A stretch of DNA of 64,000 bases. Origin: Paenibacillus amylolyticus (lineage in GTDB: Bacteria; Bacillota; Bacilli; Paenibacillales; Paenibacillaceae). The notes beneath the pieces were generated by a model. That model had not been told where the DNA came from. It saw only the letters and a program-made list of their open reading frames with translations, and did not search any database. This document shows, piece by piece, positions 16,436-25,270 of the stretch. Position numbers and translations under genes: made by a program. Position 1 is the first letter of the stretch, and each line of letters begins with the position of its first letter. The DNA lies in the NCBI RefSeq assembly GCF_001570725.1, contig NZ_BCNV01000001.1, forward strand, positions 310,001-374,000, read 5' to 3'.

Positions 16436-17299
16436 TTGAAGAAGTGGACTACAATATTTATCGGGGCATTATTAGCAGTGAGCTTGGCAGCATGCAGTAA
16501 CGACACAGATAATACGGCAACGCCGCCAGCGACTAACAACGAAACGTCTAACGAGGGCAATACACCTGCGGAGCAGGAAACAAAGATCCCTACCCTGGAC
16601 GAGTTGATTACCAAAACCAATGCAGCTACCAAAGAAATGAAGAGCTTCACAACCGAAGCAAACATTGATCAGAATCTGAAACTGGATGCTGGTGAACAGT
16701 CCCAGGATCAACAAGTTAAAACATCGCTCAAGATGGATATTATCAAAGATCCAATGATGATCTATCAAGAGATGAATATGGAAATGTCCGGCCAGGAAGC
16801 GCAGAACGTGAAGCAATATATCACTTCGGATAAAATCTACTCTCAAGTTGGGGATCAATGGGTTGCAATTCCTGAAGCTCAAACGAGTGAACTTATTGAG
16901 CAGATGAAAGCAAGCATGAATCCCGAAGGTGAATTAGAGCAATTCAAAAAGATCGAAGAAGATACTGAAGTGACCGAAGAAGGCGACAATTATGTCATTA
17001 ACGCTGACGTATCCGGTGATAATGTGAAGGAACTGGCCAAAGCCGTGATGGAGCAAAATGGATCGGATGCCCAGATGCAAGCCATGCTTGATCAGATGAA
17101 TATCACCAGCATGAAGATGAAATATATGATCAACAAAGAAACCTACCTGCCTGCAGGTACGGACGTAAACATGGTCATGGAGATGGAACAGAATGGACAG
17201 AAAATGACGATGGACATGAAAATGTCGAGTACATTTTCTAACCACGATCAAGTGGAAGAGATCAAGATTCCACAAGAAGCATTGGATAGCGCTAAATAA
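16436..17299 (+). CDS. Surface lipoprotein, DUF6612-like
   Basis: 287 residues. The signal peptide ends in the lipobox LAAC, after which a low-complexity Asn/Thr/Glu linker leads to a conserved domain starting TLDELITKTNAATKEMKSF. Repeated short beta-rich segments and many Met/Gln residues follow, resembling LolA/LppX-like lipoproteins of Firmicutes (DUF6612). The start is TTG at 16436, eight bases after GGGAGGA; the upstream ATG at 16391 would destroy the signal peptide. Role unknown. Confidence 0.82.
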   Translation: MKKWTTIFIGALLAVSLAACSNDTDNTATPPATNNETSNEGNTPAEQETKIPTLDELITKTNAATKEMKSFTTEANIDQNLKLDAGEQSQDQQVKTSLKMDIIKDPMMIYQEMNMEMSGQEAQNVKQYITSDKIYSQVGDQWVAIPEAQTSELIEQMKASMNPEGELEQFKKIEEDTEVTEEGDNYVINADVSGDNVKELAKAVMEQNGSDAQMQAMLDQMNITSMKMKYMINKETYLPAGTDVNMVMEMEQNGQKMTMDMKMSSTFSNHDQVEEIKIPQEALDSAK

Positions 17300-17305
17300 A
17301 ACAGG

Positions 17306-17367
17306 CACCTCTGAACTAGATCTGTGTAAGCCGAGAGGTTTACCCGATTGAATTCAGAGGTGTTTTT
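17306..17367 (+). terminator. Terminator after the lipoprotein gene
   Basis: CACCTCTGAA (17306-17315) pairs with TTCAGAGGTG (17353-17362) and is followed by TTTTT. Confidence 0.85.
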
Positions 17368-17444
17368 CTTTTTAACGGAGATTATGGTCAGGGTTCAAGG
17401 TGTTATAGTATAGTCATATTTAATTAGAGAGGGGGATATAAAAG

Positions 17445-17828
17445 ATGATTGAATATGCACACATTCACCACGTTAGTCTGGCTGTACGTGATCTGGAAAT
17501 CGCGAAGAAGTTCTATTCGGGGTTACTGGGAATGCAGGAGATTGAACGTCCGGCTTTCCGCTCCACGGGTACATGGTACGCTATCGGGAGTCAGCAGCTT
17601 CATCTGTTACAGCACCCGGAGGGTCACACGCTGCGCGAGGCTGGTATTGATACAACAGACGGTCACTTTGCGATCTGGGTCACCAGTTATTCAGGGACTA
17701 TAGCTTGGCTGGAGCAGCAGGGAATTGAGTATGAAGCGAGACCTGACAGTGTAGCTGGATTCGCGCAAATTTTTGTACTTGATCCCGATCGTAACATTAT
17801 TGAGTTCGACTCACCGTATCACTCTTAA
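17445..17828 (+). CDS. VOC-superfamily (glyoxalase/dioxygenase-like) protein
   Basis: 127 residues, one vicinal-oxygen-chelate unit made of two beta-alpha-beta-beta-beta halves: HIHHVSLAVRDLEIAKKFYS at the start and AQIFVLDPDRNIIEFDSP at the end. Candidate metal ligands are His in HHVSLAV, His in QQLHLLQH and Glu in IIEFD. Enzymatic activity cannot be assigned. ATG at 17445 follows GAGGGGGAT. Confidence 0.88.
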   Translation: MIEYAHIHHVSLAVRDLEIAKKFYSGLLGMQEIERPAFRSTGTWYAIGSQQLHLLQHPEGHTLREAGIDTTDGHFAIWVTSYSGTIAWLEQQGIEYEARPDSVAGFAQIFVLDPDRNIIEFDSPYHS

Positions 17829-17853
17829 GGGAAAAAGGGTTAGAATAAATCCC

Positions 17854-17882
17854 TTGCTCCACCAGAAATTGTATGCTATATT
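17854..17882 (+). promoter_or_regulatory. Promoter of the Tad pilus operon
   Basis: TTGCTC (17854-17859), 17 bp, TATATT (17877-17882). The predicted start near 17889 gives a leader of about 100 nt carrying two competing hairpins. The same TTGCTC hexamer and 17-bp spacer occur before the HAD gene. Confidence 0.6.
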
Positions 17883-17903
17883 ATCCATACATTCATAGCA
17901 CGT

Positions 17904-17960
17904 GACGGAAGCACCGTCCATATACTGCATACTTATGCGGGTATTGGACGGTGCTTTTTT
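17904..17960 (+). terminator. Leader terminator/attenuator before the Tad operon
   Basis: AGCACCGTCCA (17910-17920) pairs with TGGACGGTGCT (17945-17955), followed by TTTTT, only 30 bp before the first start codon. Upstream GACGG (17904-17908) can instead pair with CCGTC (17914-17918), which would break the terminator stem. This is the layout of an attenuator; no ligand class was recognised. Alternatively it is only the terminator of the glyoxalase-like gene. Confidence 0.65.
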
Positions 17961-17989
17961 GTGCTTTTTGACAGGGAGGGAAGGAGAAA

Positions 17990-19207
17990 TTGATTGTACT
18001 GAAGGCAGTGCTGGTTTCCAAAGATAGAGATTACATTAGTGCCTGGCTTGATTATGTACAGGGGAATTCGTCCGGTCTTCATGTGCGTTTCACGGCGTTC
18101 TCGCAATGGGATTCGTTCAGGGATTACATGAATGAGCAAGAGGGTCGGGAATTGCCGGATTTGGTTATTGCGGAACCGGAGTTTTTGAATAACTGGCTGA
18201 GCAACGGCGGAGAAGCATCGGGTGTACCTTGGTTGATGCTTAGTGAAGGGTTGGAAGAAGTGGATGAGGCCAAGCGATTGATGAAATTCCAACCTTTGCC
18301 CACTTTGCTGGATGCTGTGATACATGCTTGCCGGCAACCACGCCGCAAGAAGATGCATCGCCCGGGACAGGAGACTCTCTCTATTGGCGTAGTATCCGCT
18401 TCGGGTGGAAGTGGCAAAACGGCAGTGGCCCTGCATATGGCAAAGCAATTGGGACTTGCAGGTTATGCTGTACTCTATCTCAATCTGGAGACGCTGGACA
18501 GTGCGCTCCCGTTTCTGGAGAAGGGGCTTTCCAGAAGTGGACGGCATCACCCGGATGCGGAGACGGGGCTGTCACGCTTGCTATACGATCTGAAGGTAGG
18601 CAGAAAGGAATCGGGCAAGCAGCTACAGGTTCATTCCAAGGCTGTAGATGAATATGTGATCCGGCATGAAGGGCTGAAATCCGATGTATTCTGGCCGTTA
18701 TCGAATCGGAAGGAACTGTTGCAAATGACTCGTGAGGATACGTCGAATTTGCTTCGTTATTTGACCGATTGCGGACAATATGACGTGCTCATTCTGGATG
18801 GCGATTCCGGCTGGGACGGACGCAGTGAAGGGGTGCTGGATGCAGCAGACGCATTTGTCTGGCTGGTTGAGGATGATATATCTGCTATGCATCGATGGGG
18901 ACAATGGTTACAGCATACCGAGCGTACGAAGCCAGATCTGTACGAAAGTGTGCTGGACCGTTCACGCTTTGTGGTTAACAAATATCGGGACAATGTCGTT
19001 AATGCACTTCCGCGGCCTGATCTGCATCTGGATGCGGTTTTGCCATATATCCCTTCCTGGAAGCAGCTTAGTCAGGAGGAAGTCATGCTTAGTTCTCCGA
19101 TCTTCCAACGCGAAGTGAAAAGACTATGTGCCATGCTGGTACAAGATGGAGAAGAAGAATTGAAGCAGACGGGGCGAATTCAGAAGCAGGATCGGTGGGC
19201 GTTATGA
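17990..19207 (+). CDS. Tad pilus assembly protein TadZ/CpaE-like ATPase
   Basis: 405 residues. Residues 1-115 form a receiver-like domain without an obvious phosphorylation site; residues from about 128 on are a MinD/ParA-type ATPase with deviant Walker A VSASGGSGKT (135-144) and VLILDGDSGWDGRS as the second acidic motif. TadZ/CpaE proteins localise Tad pilus machines at a cell pole. The start is TTG at 17990 behind GGGAGGGAAGGAG. The stop overlaps the cpaF start (ATGA). First gene of the pilus operon. Confidence 0.85.
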   Translation: MIVLKAVLVSKDRDYISAWLDYVQGNSSGLHVRFTAFSQWDSFRDYMNEQEGRELPDLVIAEPEFLNNWLSNGGEASGVPWLMLSEGLEEVDEAKRLMKFQPLPTLLDAVIHACRQPRRKKMHRPGQETLSIGVVSASGGSGKTAVALHMAKQLGLAGYAVLYLNLETLDSALPFLEKGLSRSGRHHPDAETGLSRLLYDLKVGRKESGKQLQVHSKAVDEYVIRHEGLKSDVFWPLSNRKELLQMTREDTSNLLRYLTDCGQYDVLILDGDSGWDGRSEGVLDAADAFVWLVEDDISAMHRWGQWLQHTERTKPDLYESVLDRSRFVVNKYRDNVVNALPRPDLHLDAVLPYIPSWKQLSQEEVMLSSPIFQREVKRLCAMLVQDGEEELKQTGRIQKQDRWAL

Positions 19208-20508
19208 CGGAGTCAGCCAATCGAATACTGGATCGTGAAGAACAGTTTCAGATCATGCGCAGGGAGGTCAGGGCAGGCCTGGATTTAACCTCTTCCGCTG
19301 GGGATGATGAACTGTGGAAGGGGATAGAACGCAAAGTTCTCACTGACTCGAAGCTGGATGATTTGACCTCCGGAGAGCGTCATACACTGGTACAGCGATT
19401 GTTTGACTCTTTTCGTGGATTGGATATTCTGCAGCCGCTCGTGGATCATCCCGATATTACGGAGATTATGATCAACAGTCACAAGGAAATTTTTGTAGAG
19501 CAGGAAGGTGAGGTCAGCCAGATCACCCTACAATTTGAGTCCAGGGAACGGCTCGAGGATATTATTCAGATGATTGTATCCGGAGTAAACCGGATTGTGA
19601 ATGAGTCTTCTCCAATCGTGGATGCCCGGTTAAAGGATGGCTCCCGGGTCAATATCGTGTTGCCTCCGATTGCTTTGAAAGGTCCCACGATGACGATTCG
19701 TAAATTCCCCAGTGAACCGATGAAGATGTCTGATCTGATTGCAAAGGGAGCCCTGCATGAAGAAGCCGCAGAACTGCTGCAACAGTTGGTACGGAGCAAA
19801 TATAACATTTTCATTGGAGGTGGGACTGGATCGGGGAAAACGACCTTTCTGAACGCCTTATCCCAATTCATCCCTGCGGATGAGCGGATTATAACGATTG
19901 AGGATTCGGCTGAACTACAGATTGTTACGGTACCGAATCTGGTATCACTGGAAACGCGGAATGCCAATACCGAAGGCAAAGGGCAGATATCTATTCGGGA
20001 TCTGATCAAGTCCTCCTTACGGATGCGCCCGAACCGGATTGTGATTGGGGAAGTCAGGGGCGCAGAAGCGCTGGATATGTTGCAGGCCATGAACACTGGT
20101 CACGATGGAAGCTTATCAACTGGGCATGCGAATACTATCTCGGACATGATAAGCAGACTGGAAACGATGGTGCTCAGTGGCGCGGATCTTCCCATTGCCG
20201 TTGTACGACAGCAGATTAGTTCGGCAATCGATATTTTTGTACATTTGTCCCGGCTACGAGACCGCTCACGGCGGGTAACGGAGATTAGTGAAGTGATTGG
20301 CATGCAGAACGGTGAGGTTTTGCTGAATCCACTGTTTCGTTTCCAGGAACACGAAGAGCGGGAAGGCAAAATTATTGGTGGGTTAGTACAGGTTGGAAAG
20401 TTGAATAAGGTGGATAAAATTCAGATGGCTGGGCTCGGGGAATGGCTGGATGAATACATAGAACAATACAGTGTCGAAACAGATTCATCAGATAACAACG
20501 TGAATTAA
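19204..20508 (+). CDS. Tad pilus motor ATPase TadA/CpaF
   Basis: 434 residues of the type II/IV secretion ATPase family. Walker A GGGTGSGKTT is at 205-214, the Asp/Glu box and Walker B follow in IVIGEVRGAEALDMLQAM, and the His-rich region is DGSLSTGHAN. It drives polymerisation of Flp pilin at the membrane. ATG at 19204 overlaps the tadZ stop by 4 bp. Confidence 0.95.
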   Translation: MTESANRILDREEQFQIMRREVRAGLDLTSSAGDDELWKGIERKVLTDSKLDDLTSGERHTLVQRLFDSFRGLDILQPLVDHPDITEIMINSHKEIFVEQEGEVSQITLQFESRERLEDIIQMIVSGVNRIVNESSPIVDARLKDGSRVNIVLPPIALKGPTMTIRKFPSEPMKMSDLIAKGALHEEAAELLQQLVRSKYNIFIGGGTGSGKTTFLNALSQFIPADERIITIEDSAELQIVTVPNLVSLETRNANTEGKGQISIRDLIKSSLRMRPNRIVIGEVRGAEALDMLQAMNTGHDGSLSTGHANTISDMISRLETMVLSGADLPIAVVRQQISSAIDIFVHLSRLRDRSRRVTEISEVIGMQNGEVLLNPLFRFQEHEEREGKIIGGLVQVGKLNKVDKIQMAGLGEWLDEYIEQYSVETDSSDNNVN

Positions 20509-20530
20509 AGTCATTGGAAGGTGATTACAG

Positions 20531-21292
20531 TTGGGTGAAGCCAGACAGATGTTGACGGATTACACCGTATATACGCTTTCCCGGAGACAACGAATGGTCT
20601 GTATGCTAATTAGTGGTCTGCTGTTTTTTGGCATCGGAATTCTGTTCTACCATCACTGGTTGGCTGGAGCAATTCTGGCTGTGGGCTGCATATGGGTACC
20701 CAAACATTGGACTAAGGTGCTGTTGGAACGAAGAAGGATGACACTCAGTTTACATTTTAAGCAAGCGTTATATGCATTGTCTTCGGCACTGGCCGCAGGT
20801 AAATCTGTGGAAAATGGATTCAAGGAATCGGTGGAGGATTTGCGGATGTTGAACCCGGAAGCGGATACCGATCTTATTCGTGAGTTCACGATATTGCGAA
20901 CACGGATGGAGTATGGACAACCGATTGAAGAGGCGCTACAGGATTTCTCGGATCGGGCGCAGATTGAGGATATTACGAATTTTGCAGACGTGTTCATTAC
21001 GTGCAAACGAACTGGCGGGGATCTGGTTGAGGTTGTCCGTCGTACATCTGCGGTGATCGGTGAGAAGCTGGACATTCAGCAGGATATTATGGTCGCGGTA
21101 TCGCAGAAAAAGTTCGAATCAAAGGTGATGTTTGCCGCTCCATTTATTTTTCTGATATTTCTCAATCTGACCGCCAAGGATTTTATGGAGCCGTTATATA
21201 GCGGGATGGGGTATCTCATCTCTAGTGGTGCATTGGCAGTACTGGCCTGCTGTTATCTGTGGGTTACTCGAATTATGGATATCAAAGTATAA
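20531..21292 (+). CDS. Tad inner-membrane platform protein TadB-like
   Basis: 253 residues with a T2SF (GspF) domain: two N-terminal membrane helices (residues about 20-55), a cytoplasmic helical region with ALYALSSALAAGKSVENGF, then two C-terminal helices. Together with the next protein it forms the platform on which the CpaF motor works. Start is TTG at 20531 behind AAGGTGAT. 22 bp after cpaF. Confidence 0.9.
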   Translation: MGEARQMLTDYTVYTLSRRQRMVCMLISGLLFFGIGILFYHHWLAGAILAVGCIWVPKHWTKVLLERRRMTLSLHFKQALYALSSALAAGKSVENGFKESVEDLRMLNPEADTDLIREFTILRTRMEYGQPIEEALQDFSDRAQIEDITNFADVFITCKRTGGDLVEVVRRTSAVIGEKLDIQQDIMVAVSQKKFESKVMFAAPFIFLIFLNLTAKDFMEPLYSGMGYLISSGALAVLACCYLWVTRIMDIKV

Positions 21293-21304
21293 GGAGTTGA
21301 AACG

Positions 21305-22174
21305 ATGCTGCTTCCCGTTATAGTCGCAGGGATGCTCGGAGCGGGATGGCTGGTGCTGGATCGAACCCGGGGACAGACCTACCGGCATCTGCGCAAGCTG
21401 GATATGGAAGGATTACGACTGAAGAAACTGCATGGTCCTTTCCTGTTTATCTTGGACAAGTTCGAGATTGGACGCAGATTGCCTGTGCTTATGTTTCGAA
21501 TGCAACATGCCATTCAGAAAATGTATGGCATACAGCACAGTGGGGAGAAAACGATGCTCTATTGTGCTGAAATGCTGACCTATACGTGGCTCATGTTGAT
21601 GGTAGGTTGTCTGTTAACACTCGTTGGAGATATGGGCATTGGAGGCATGGTAGGTGGACTTGCGTTGGGTATCGCGTTACCCTTTGCACTCTATAAAGAC
21701 CTCAATACCAAGGTCCAGCGGAGAGATCAGGACATCCTCATGGAGCTGCCCGAGCTGTTGAACCGAATTGTTCTGCTGGTGGGCGCTGGGGAGACCGTTC
21801 AGCGTGCCATCGTTCACTGTGTGACAAGCCAGGGAGAACGGGATCATCCGCTGTACAACGAACTCAGAAAGACCGTGGGAGATTGGAATAATGGTTACTC
21901 ATTTCAACAATCATTTGAACAGTTCAGCCGCCGCTGTGGCGTGCAGGAAGTAACAATTTTTACGACTACGGTGCTGCTGAATTTCCGGCGTGGGGGAGGT
22001 GACTTTGTATTGGCGCTGCGGGATCTGTCACATGTGTTGTGGGAGAAACGCAAGGCTGTTAGTCGGTCGAAGGGAGAACAGGCTTCTTCCAAACTGGTGT
22101 TTCCGATGGTACTGATCTTTTTTACGATTGTGGTCATGATCGGGGCACCTGCTTTTATGATGATGAATATGTAG
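21305..22174 (+). CDS. Tad inner-membrane platform protein TadC-like
   Basis: 289 residues, the second T2SF-domain protein. Helices lie near the N-terminus, about residues 95-135 (YTWLMLMVGCLLTLVGD) and at the extreme C-terminus (LVFPMVLIFFTIVVMIGA). The core contains MELPELLNRIVLLVGAGETV, the family motif. ATG at 21305 follows AAGGAG. Confidence 0.9.
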   Translation: MLLPVIVAGMLGAGWLVLDRTRGQTYRHLRKLDMEGLRLKKLHGPFLFILDKFEIGRRLPVLMFRMQHAIQKMYGIQHSGEKTMLYCAEMLTYTWLMLMVGCLLTLVGDMGIGGMVGGLALGIALPFALYKDLNTKVQRRDQDILMELPELLNRIVLLVGAGETVQRAIVHCVTSQGERDHPLYNELRKTVGDWNNGYSFQQSFEQFSRRCGVQEVTIFTTTVLLNFRRGGGDFVLALRDLSHVLWEKRKAVSRSKGEQASSKLVFPMVLIFFTIVVMIGAPAFMMMNM

Positions 22175-22185
22175 GAGGAATTGGG

Positions 22186-22374
22186 ATGATGGAAGTGTTA
22201 AAAAACAAGGTAAGCGCATTTTGGAAAGAAGAGGACGGACTCGGCACGTTGGAGCTGATTCTGATTATCGGGGTTATTATCATTATTGCTTTGATTTTTA
22301 AAGACCAAATTAAGACGTTGGTAGAGAGACTGTTGAAGAATGTTAGCGATAAAAGTAATGAGTTTTTCGAATAA
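22186..22374 (+). CDS. Flp-type major pilin
   Basis: 62 residues. A short basic leader ends EEDG, followed by LGTLELILIIGVIIII: cleavage after Gly18 leaves Glu at position +5 and a 20-residue hydrophobic helix, the type IVb (Flp) prepilin pattern. The C-terminal 25 residues are charged. ATG at 22186 follows GGAGGAATT. The stop lies inside the start of the next gene. It would form the pilus shaft. Confidence 0.88.
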   Translation: MMEVLKNKVSAFWKEEDGLGTLELILIIGVIIIIALIFKDQIKTLVERLLKNVSDKSNEFFE

Positions 22375-23032
22375 CAGGCTGAAGAAGGAAGAAGGGAGCT
22401 TCACCGTTGAAGCCTCCCTGATCTTCCCTGTCGTGCTGTTTATTCTTGTGTTGTTGCTCTTTTTCACCATGTACATGTATCAAAAGACATTTTTGAATCA
22501 ACACGCCTATGCAGCTTCCGAACGTGCAGCCTATAGCTGGGACAACAGCCATAAGCAGGCGATGACTGGTGAATTTGTCGCTGGAGAGCATGACAATCTG
22601 TACTGGAGACTGACGGACGATCGTATGCTTGGCGCACTGTTTGGCTGGGCGGGAGCGGACAATCAGGTTAGCGTTTCTGTACCAGCTGGTGAAGGCGGAA
22701 GTCTCTCGGAACAGAAATTAGCACAAGCGGTGCAACATATGCCCTCAGCCATGAAAGGAACAATTGAGTATCAGAATTCTCTAATTCAGCGGAAGATAAC
22801 GACCAAGCTGGACCAAGTAATCTCTCTGCCTCTTCCTTCTTTTTTGTTCGATTCAGGTAACCGTGTTCAGACCCAGGGATCATCCGCAGTTGTTGAACCG
22901 GTGGAATTCATTCGAACGGTCGATCTGGTCCGTTATTACGCAGCCAAGTTTAAAGGAAAAGGCGGAGAAGCCGCGAGTACTGCTGCGGAAGCAGGACAGG
23001 TTGTACAGCATTTTGGCAAAAGCAAAAAGTGA
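22340..23032 (+). CDS. TadE-like pseudopilin
   Basis: 230 residues. The leader ends KKEEG, then SFTVEASLIFPVVLFILVLL, with Glu at +5 after the predicted cleavage, the TadE signature. The exported part is long, with no recognised domain. The start is ATG at 22340 (overlapping the pilin gene by 35 bp) or ATG at 22358; neither has a strong ribosome site, which suggests translational coupling. Confidence 0.85.
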   Translation: MLAIKVMSFSNNRLKKEEGSFTVEASLIFPVVLFILVLLLFFTMYMYQKTFLNQHAYAASERAAYSWDNSHKQAMTGEFVAGEHDNLYWRLTDDRMLGALFGWAGADNQVSVSVPAGEGGSLSEQKLAQAVQHMPSAMKGTIEYQNSLIQRKITTKLDQVISLPLPSFLFDSGNRVQTQGSSAVVEPVEFIRTVDLVRYYAAKFKGKGGEAASTAAEAGQVVQHFGKSKK

Positions 23033-23051
23033 GAAAAGGAGGAGGGCGGAG

Positions 23052-25241
23052 CTGTTTAGAAAAAAAGACGGTGAGTTGGGAGCCGTAACCCTTTTTTTAA
23101 TATTAATATTGGCCGGTGTTTATATGTTTGTCGCTATATTTATTGATTACGCTCGTATAGCGGCATTCAAGGTGCAGACCGAACGCATGACTCATGCTGC
23201 GATGAGATCCGTCATGTCAGCCTATGACACATCACTCCGGGAGTATGGTTTATTCGGGTATGGCGACAGCAGTGGGGATGCAATTATGGCTAAAGTGCTG
23301 AATGATAGTGTGAAGCCTTCAGCTGTAAAAGATGGATTTCCCATTCTGGATATCCAGTGGGATACAACTTCGCTGAGCATGGAGCGTGAACTGGGCAGAT
23401 TCGATATATTTAATCGCCAGATTCAGGAGGATATGAAGTATCGTGCTCCAGTAGATTTTACCCTTGAAGTGATTAATCGGTTCAAACCGATGTCAGACGA
23501 GATGAAGGAAGCTGCACACACGGTAGACTTGCTGAAAAAATTACAGAAGTTATATGACAAACGTGAAGAATTACTGGACGAAGCCATCGCCAATCAGACG
23601 GAATCCGCGGAGAAACTGAAGAATCTTCCAAAGTTGATCATGGATCCGCCTTCACAGGCCATCTATGAAGAGATGCTGGAAGATACACCAGAGACAGCTG
23701 CCGAGGCAGCGGCACGTTATGCAGATTATTTAAACAAGAAACAGGCGGATGAGGGACTGCCGTTCAGAGAGCAACGATACATATTGGAACTGGCACGTTA
23801 TCGGACTGGTGTTGGTAATGTGGTGACAGGCATCAGCATGATTATACAACCGGCGTTACAGGCCCATCAAACGAAGCTGGAGGAAGCACAGTCCAAGATC
23901 GAAGAAGCGCGCAAGATTAATGAGGAAATGAAACGTGTGATTGCGGAGGGGGAGAACCGTTCACAGAATGCCAGCTATGACAACGTGGGCAACGCCAATC
24001 TGCCTGGAACGAGTCCTGCATCTAGTGGATCAGGCAGTGAAGCCAAAAGCACACGTTCCCTCGCCTCAGAGCTGGTAAGGGCAGATAGCCTATTTGATCA
24101 GTTGAAGGCACGTGTGGTTTCACAGAATTCGGACTTCGACAACGTCAGAAGAGACAACATGGAGTTGAATAATCAGCTTCGTAGTGTCACGGGCATGAGT
24201 GGGGTTCCGATTAAACCGGCGGTCAGACAGGCAAGTCAGATTACCGAAAGATACATGGACAGCTACGTACGCAACGGTCCTGCCAACCTCATTCAACAGA
24301 GTAAGCAGCAGTTGGAGAGTGGTCGTGGGTCGGATGCCCAGCGTAAGGCGAATGACAAAGAATCCAAAGGGAAATTGAAGGAAGTCAAACGAATCTTGTC
24401 GCAAATCCAGAATGGAAGTTCCGGTTCAATGGACGCTTTCAAACAGTTGGAGGAATATTACAACGCTAATATTGCTTTTAACGAGGCTAGTCGTGAGGAT
24501 GCCAAAAAGGCAGAGATTGCGGGTGATCCTTATGAATCTGGTGGCGATGCCATGAAGGGAATGGACAGTTTGTTTGGCGGGATGTCCGGTCTGCTGGATA
24601 GTCTTGGCGACGAATTGTTTCAGAATGAATATGCCTTAGCCTATTTCAACTCCATGGATTTTGGGCAGCTATTAAACTGGACTGAAGGTGGTGGAGATGC
24701 TGGTGATGTTTTCAAACTGGAGAATCAGGAATTGGAGTATATCGTCTACGGGTTTCATAACCCTTCGGGCAACATCGCTGCGGCATATGCAGAGATCTTT
24801 GGGATGAGGTTAGCTATTCGAACGGCAGAAGGGTTAATTGAGCACAGCAAGCTGGGGAATCCTCTTCTCGTGTTATCTGCGGCAATCTTATACGGGATTA
24901 CAAACGCCATTGCGGATATGGTGAAACTAGCGAAAGAGGGCAGTGTGGAATTGTCCAAGTATATCAAAGTCAAACTGACGTACAGGGACCATCTCCGATT
25001 GTTCCTCTTGATGCATAGCAACAATGAGCGCAAAATGTCCAGAATGCTGGCGCTGATCCGATTGAATACCGGTGTGAACCCGAATGAGAAACAAACGTAT
25101 GCTTCGGGTAACATGCGCAGCAGCATCAAGTTGTGGTTTTTACCAGGGGTAGTTAGAAGCATAGGTGCAGTTATGGGGAGTGCGGATCAGGTTGAAGATG
25201 GGCGATTTTTCATTGAACGGAAGGCGGATTATTCCTATTGA
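23052..25241 (+). CDS. Large Tad-locus exported protein, DUF5702-like
   Basis: About 729 residues. An N-terminal prepilin-like helix (KKDGELGAVTLFLILILAGV, then VAIFIDYARI) leads into a large, mostly helical exported region with coiled-coil segments (about 140-330 and 440-520) and a hydrophobic patch near residue 620. DUF5702 proteins accompany Gram-positive Tad loci; role unknown. No ATG, GTG or TTG is well placed. The site AAAGGAGGAGG (23035-23045) points to CTG at 23052; otherwise the frame starts inside the tadE gene (GTG at 22863). Confidence 0.8.
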   Translation: MFRKKDGELGAVTLFLILILAGVYMFVAIFIDYARIAAFKVQTERMTHAAMRSVMSAYDTSLREYGLFGYGDSSGDAIMAKVLNDSVKPSAVKDGFPILDIQWDTTSLSMERELGRFDIFNRQIQEDMKYRAPVDFTLEVINRFKPMSDEMKEAAHTVDLLKKLQKLYDKREELLDEAIANQTESAEKLKNLPKLIMDPPSQAIYEEMLEDTPETAAEAAARYADYLNKKQADEGLPFREQRYILELARYRTGVGNVVTGISMIIQPALQAHQTKLEEAQSKIEEARKINEEMKRVIAEGENRSQNASYDNVGNANLPGTSPASSGSGSEAKSTRSLASELVRADSLFDQLKARVVSQNSDFDNVRRDNMELNNQLRSVTGMSGVPIKPAVRQASQITERYMDSYVRNGPANLIQQSKQQLESGRGSDAQRKANDKESKGKLKEVKRILSQIQNGSSGSMDAFKQLEEYYNANIAFNEASREDAKKAEIAGDPYESGGDAMKGMDSLFGGMSGLLDSLGDELFQNEYALAYFNSMDFGQLLNWTEGGGDAGDVFKLENQELEYIVYGFHNPSGNIAAAYAEIFGMRLAIRTAEGLIEHSKLGNPLLVLSAAILYGITNAIADMVKLAKEGSVELSKYIKVKLTYRDHLRLFLLMHSNNERKMSRMLALIRLNTGVNPNEKQTYASGNMRSSIKLWFLPGVVRSIGAVMGSADQVEDGRFFIERKADYSY

Positions 25242-25270
25242 TTAATCGGGATCGTTTCGGTGGAGGGATT

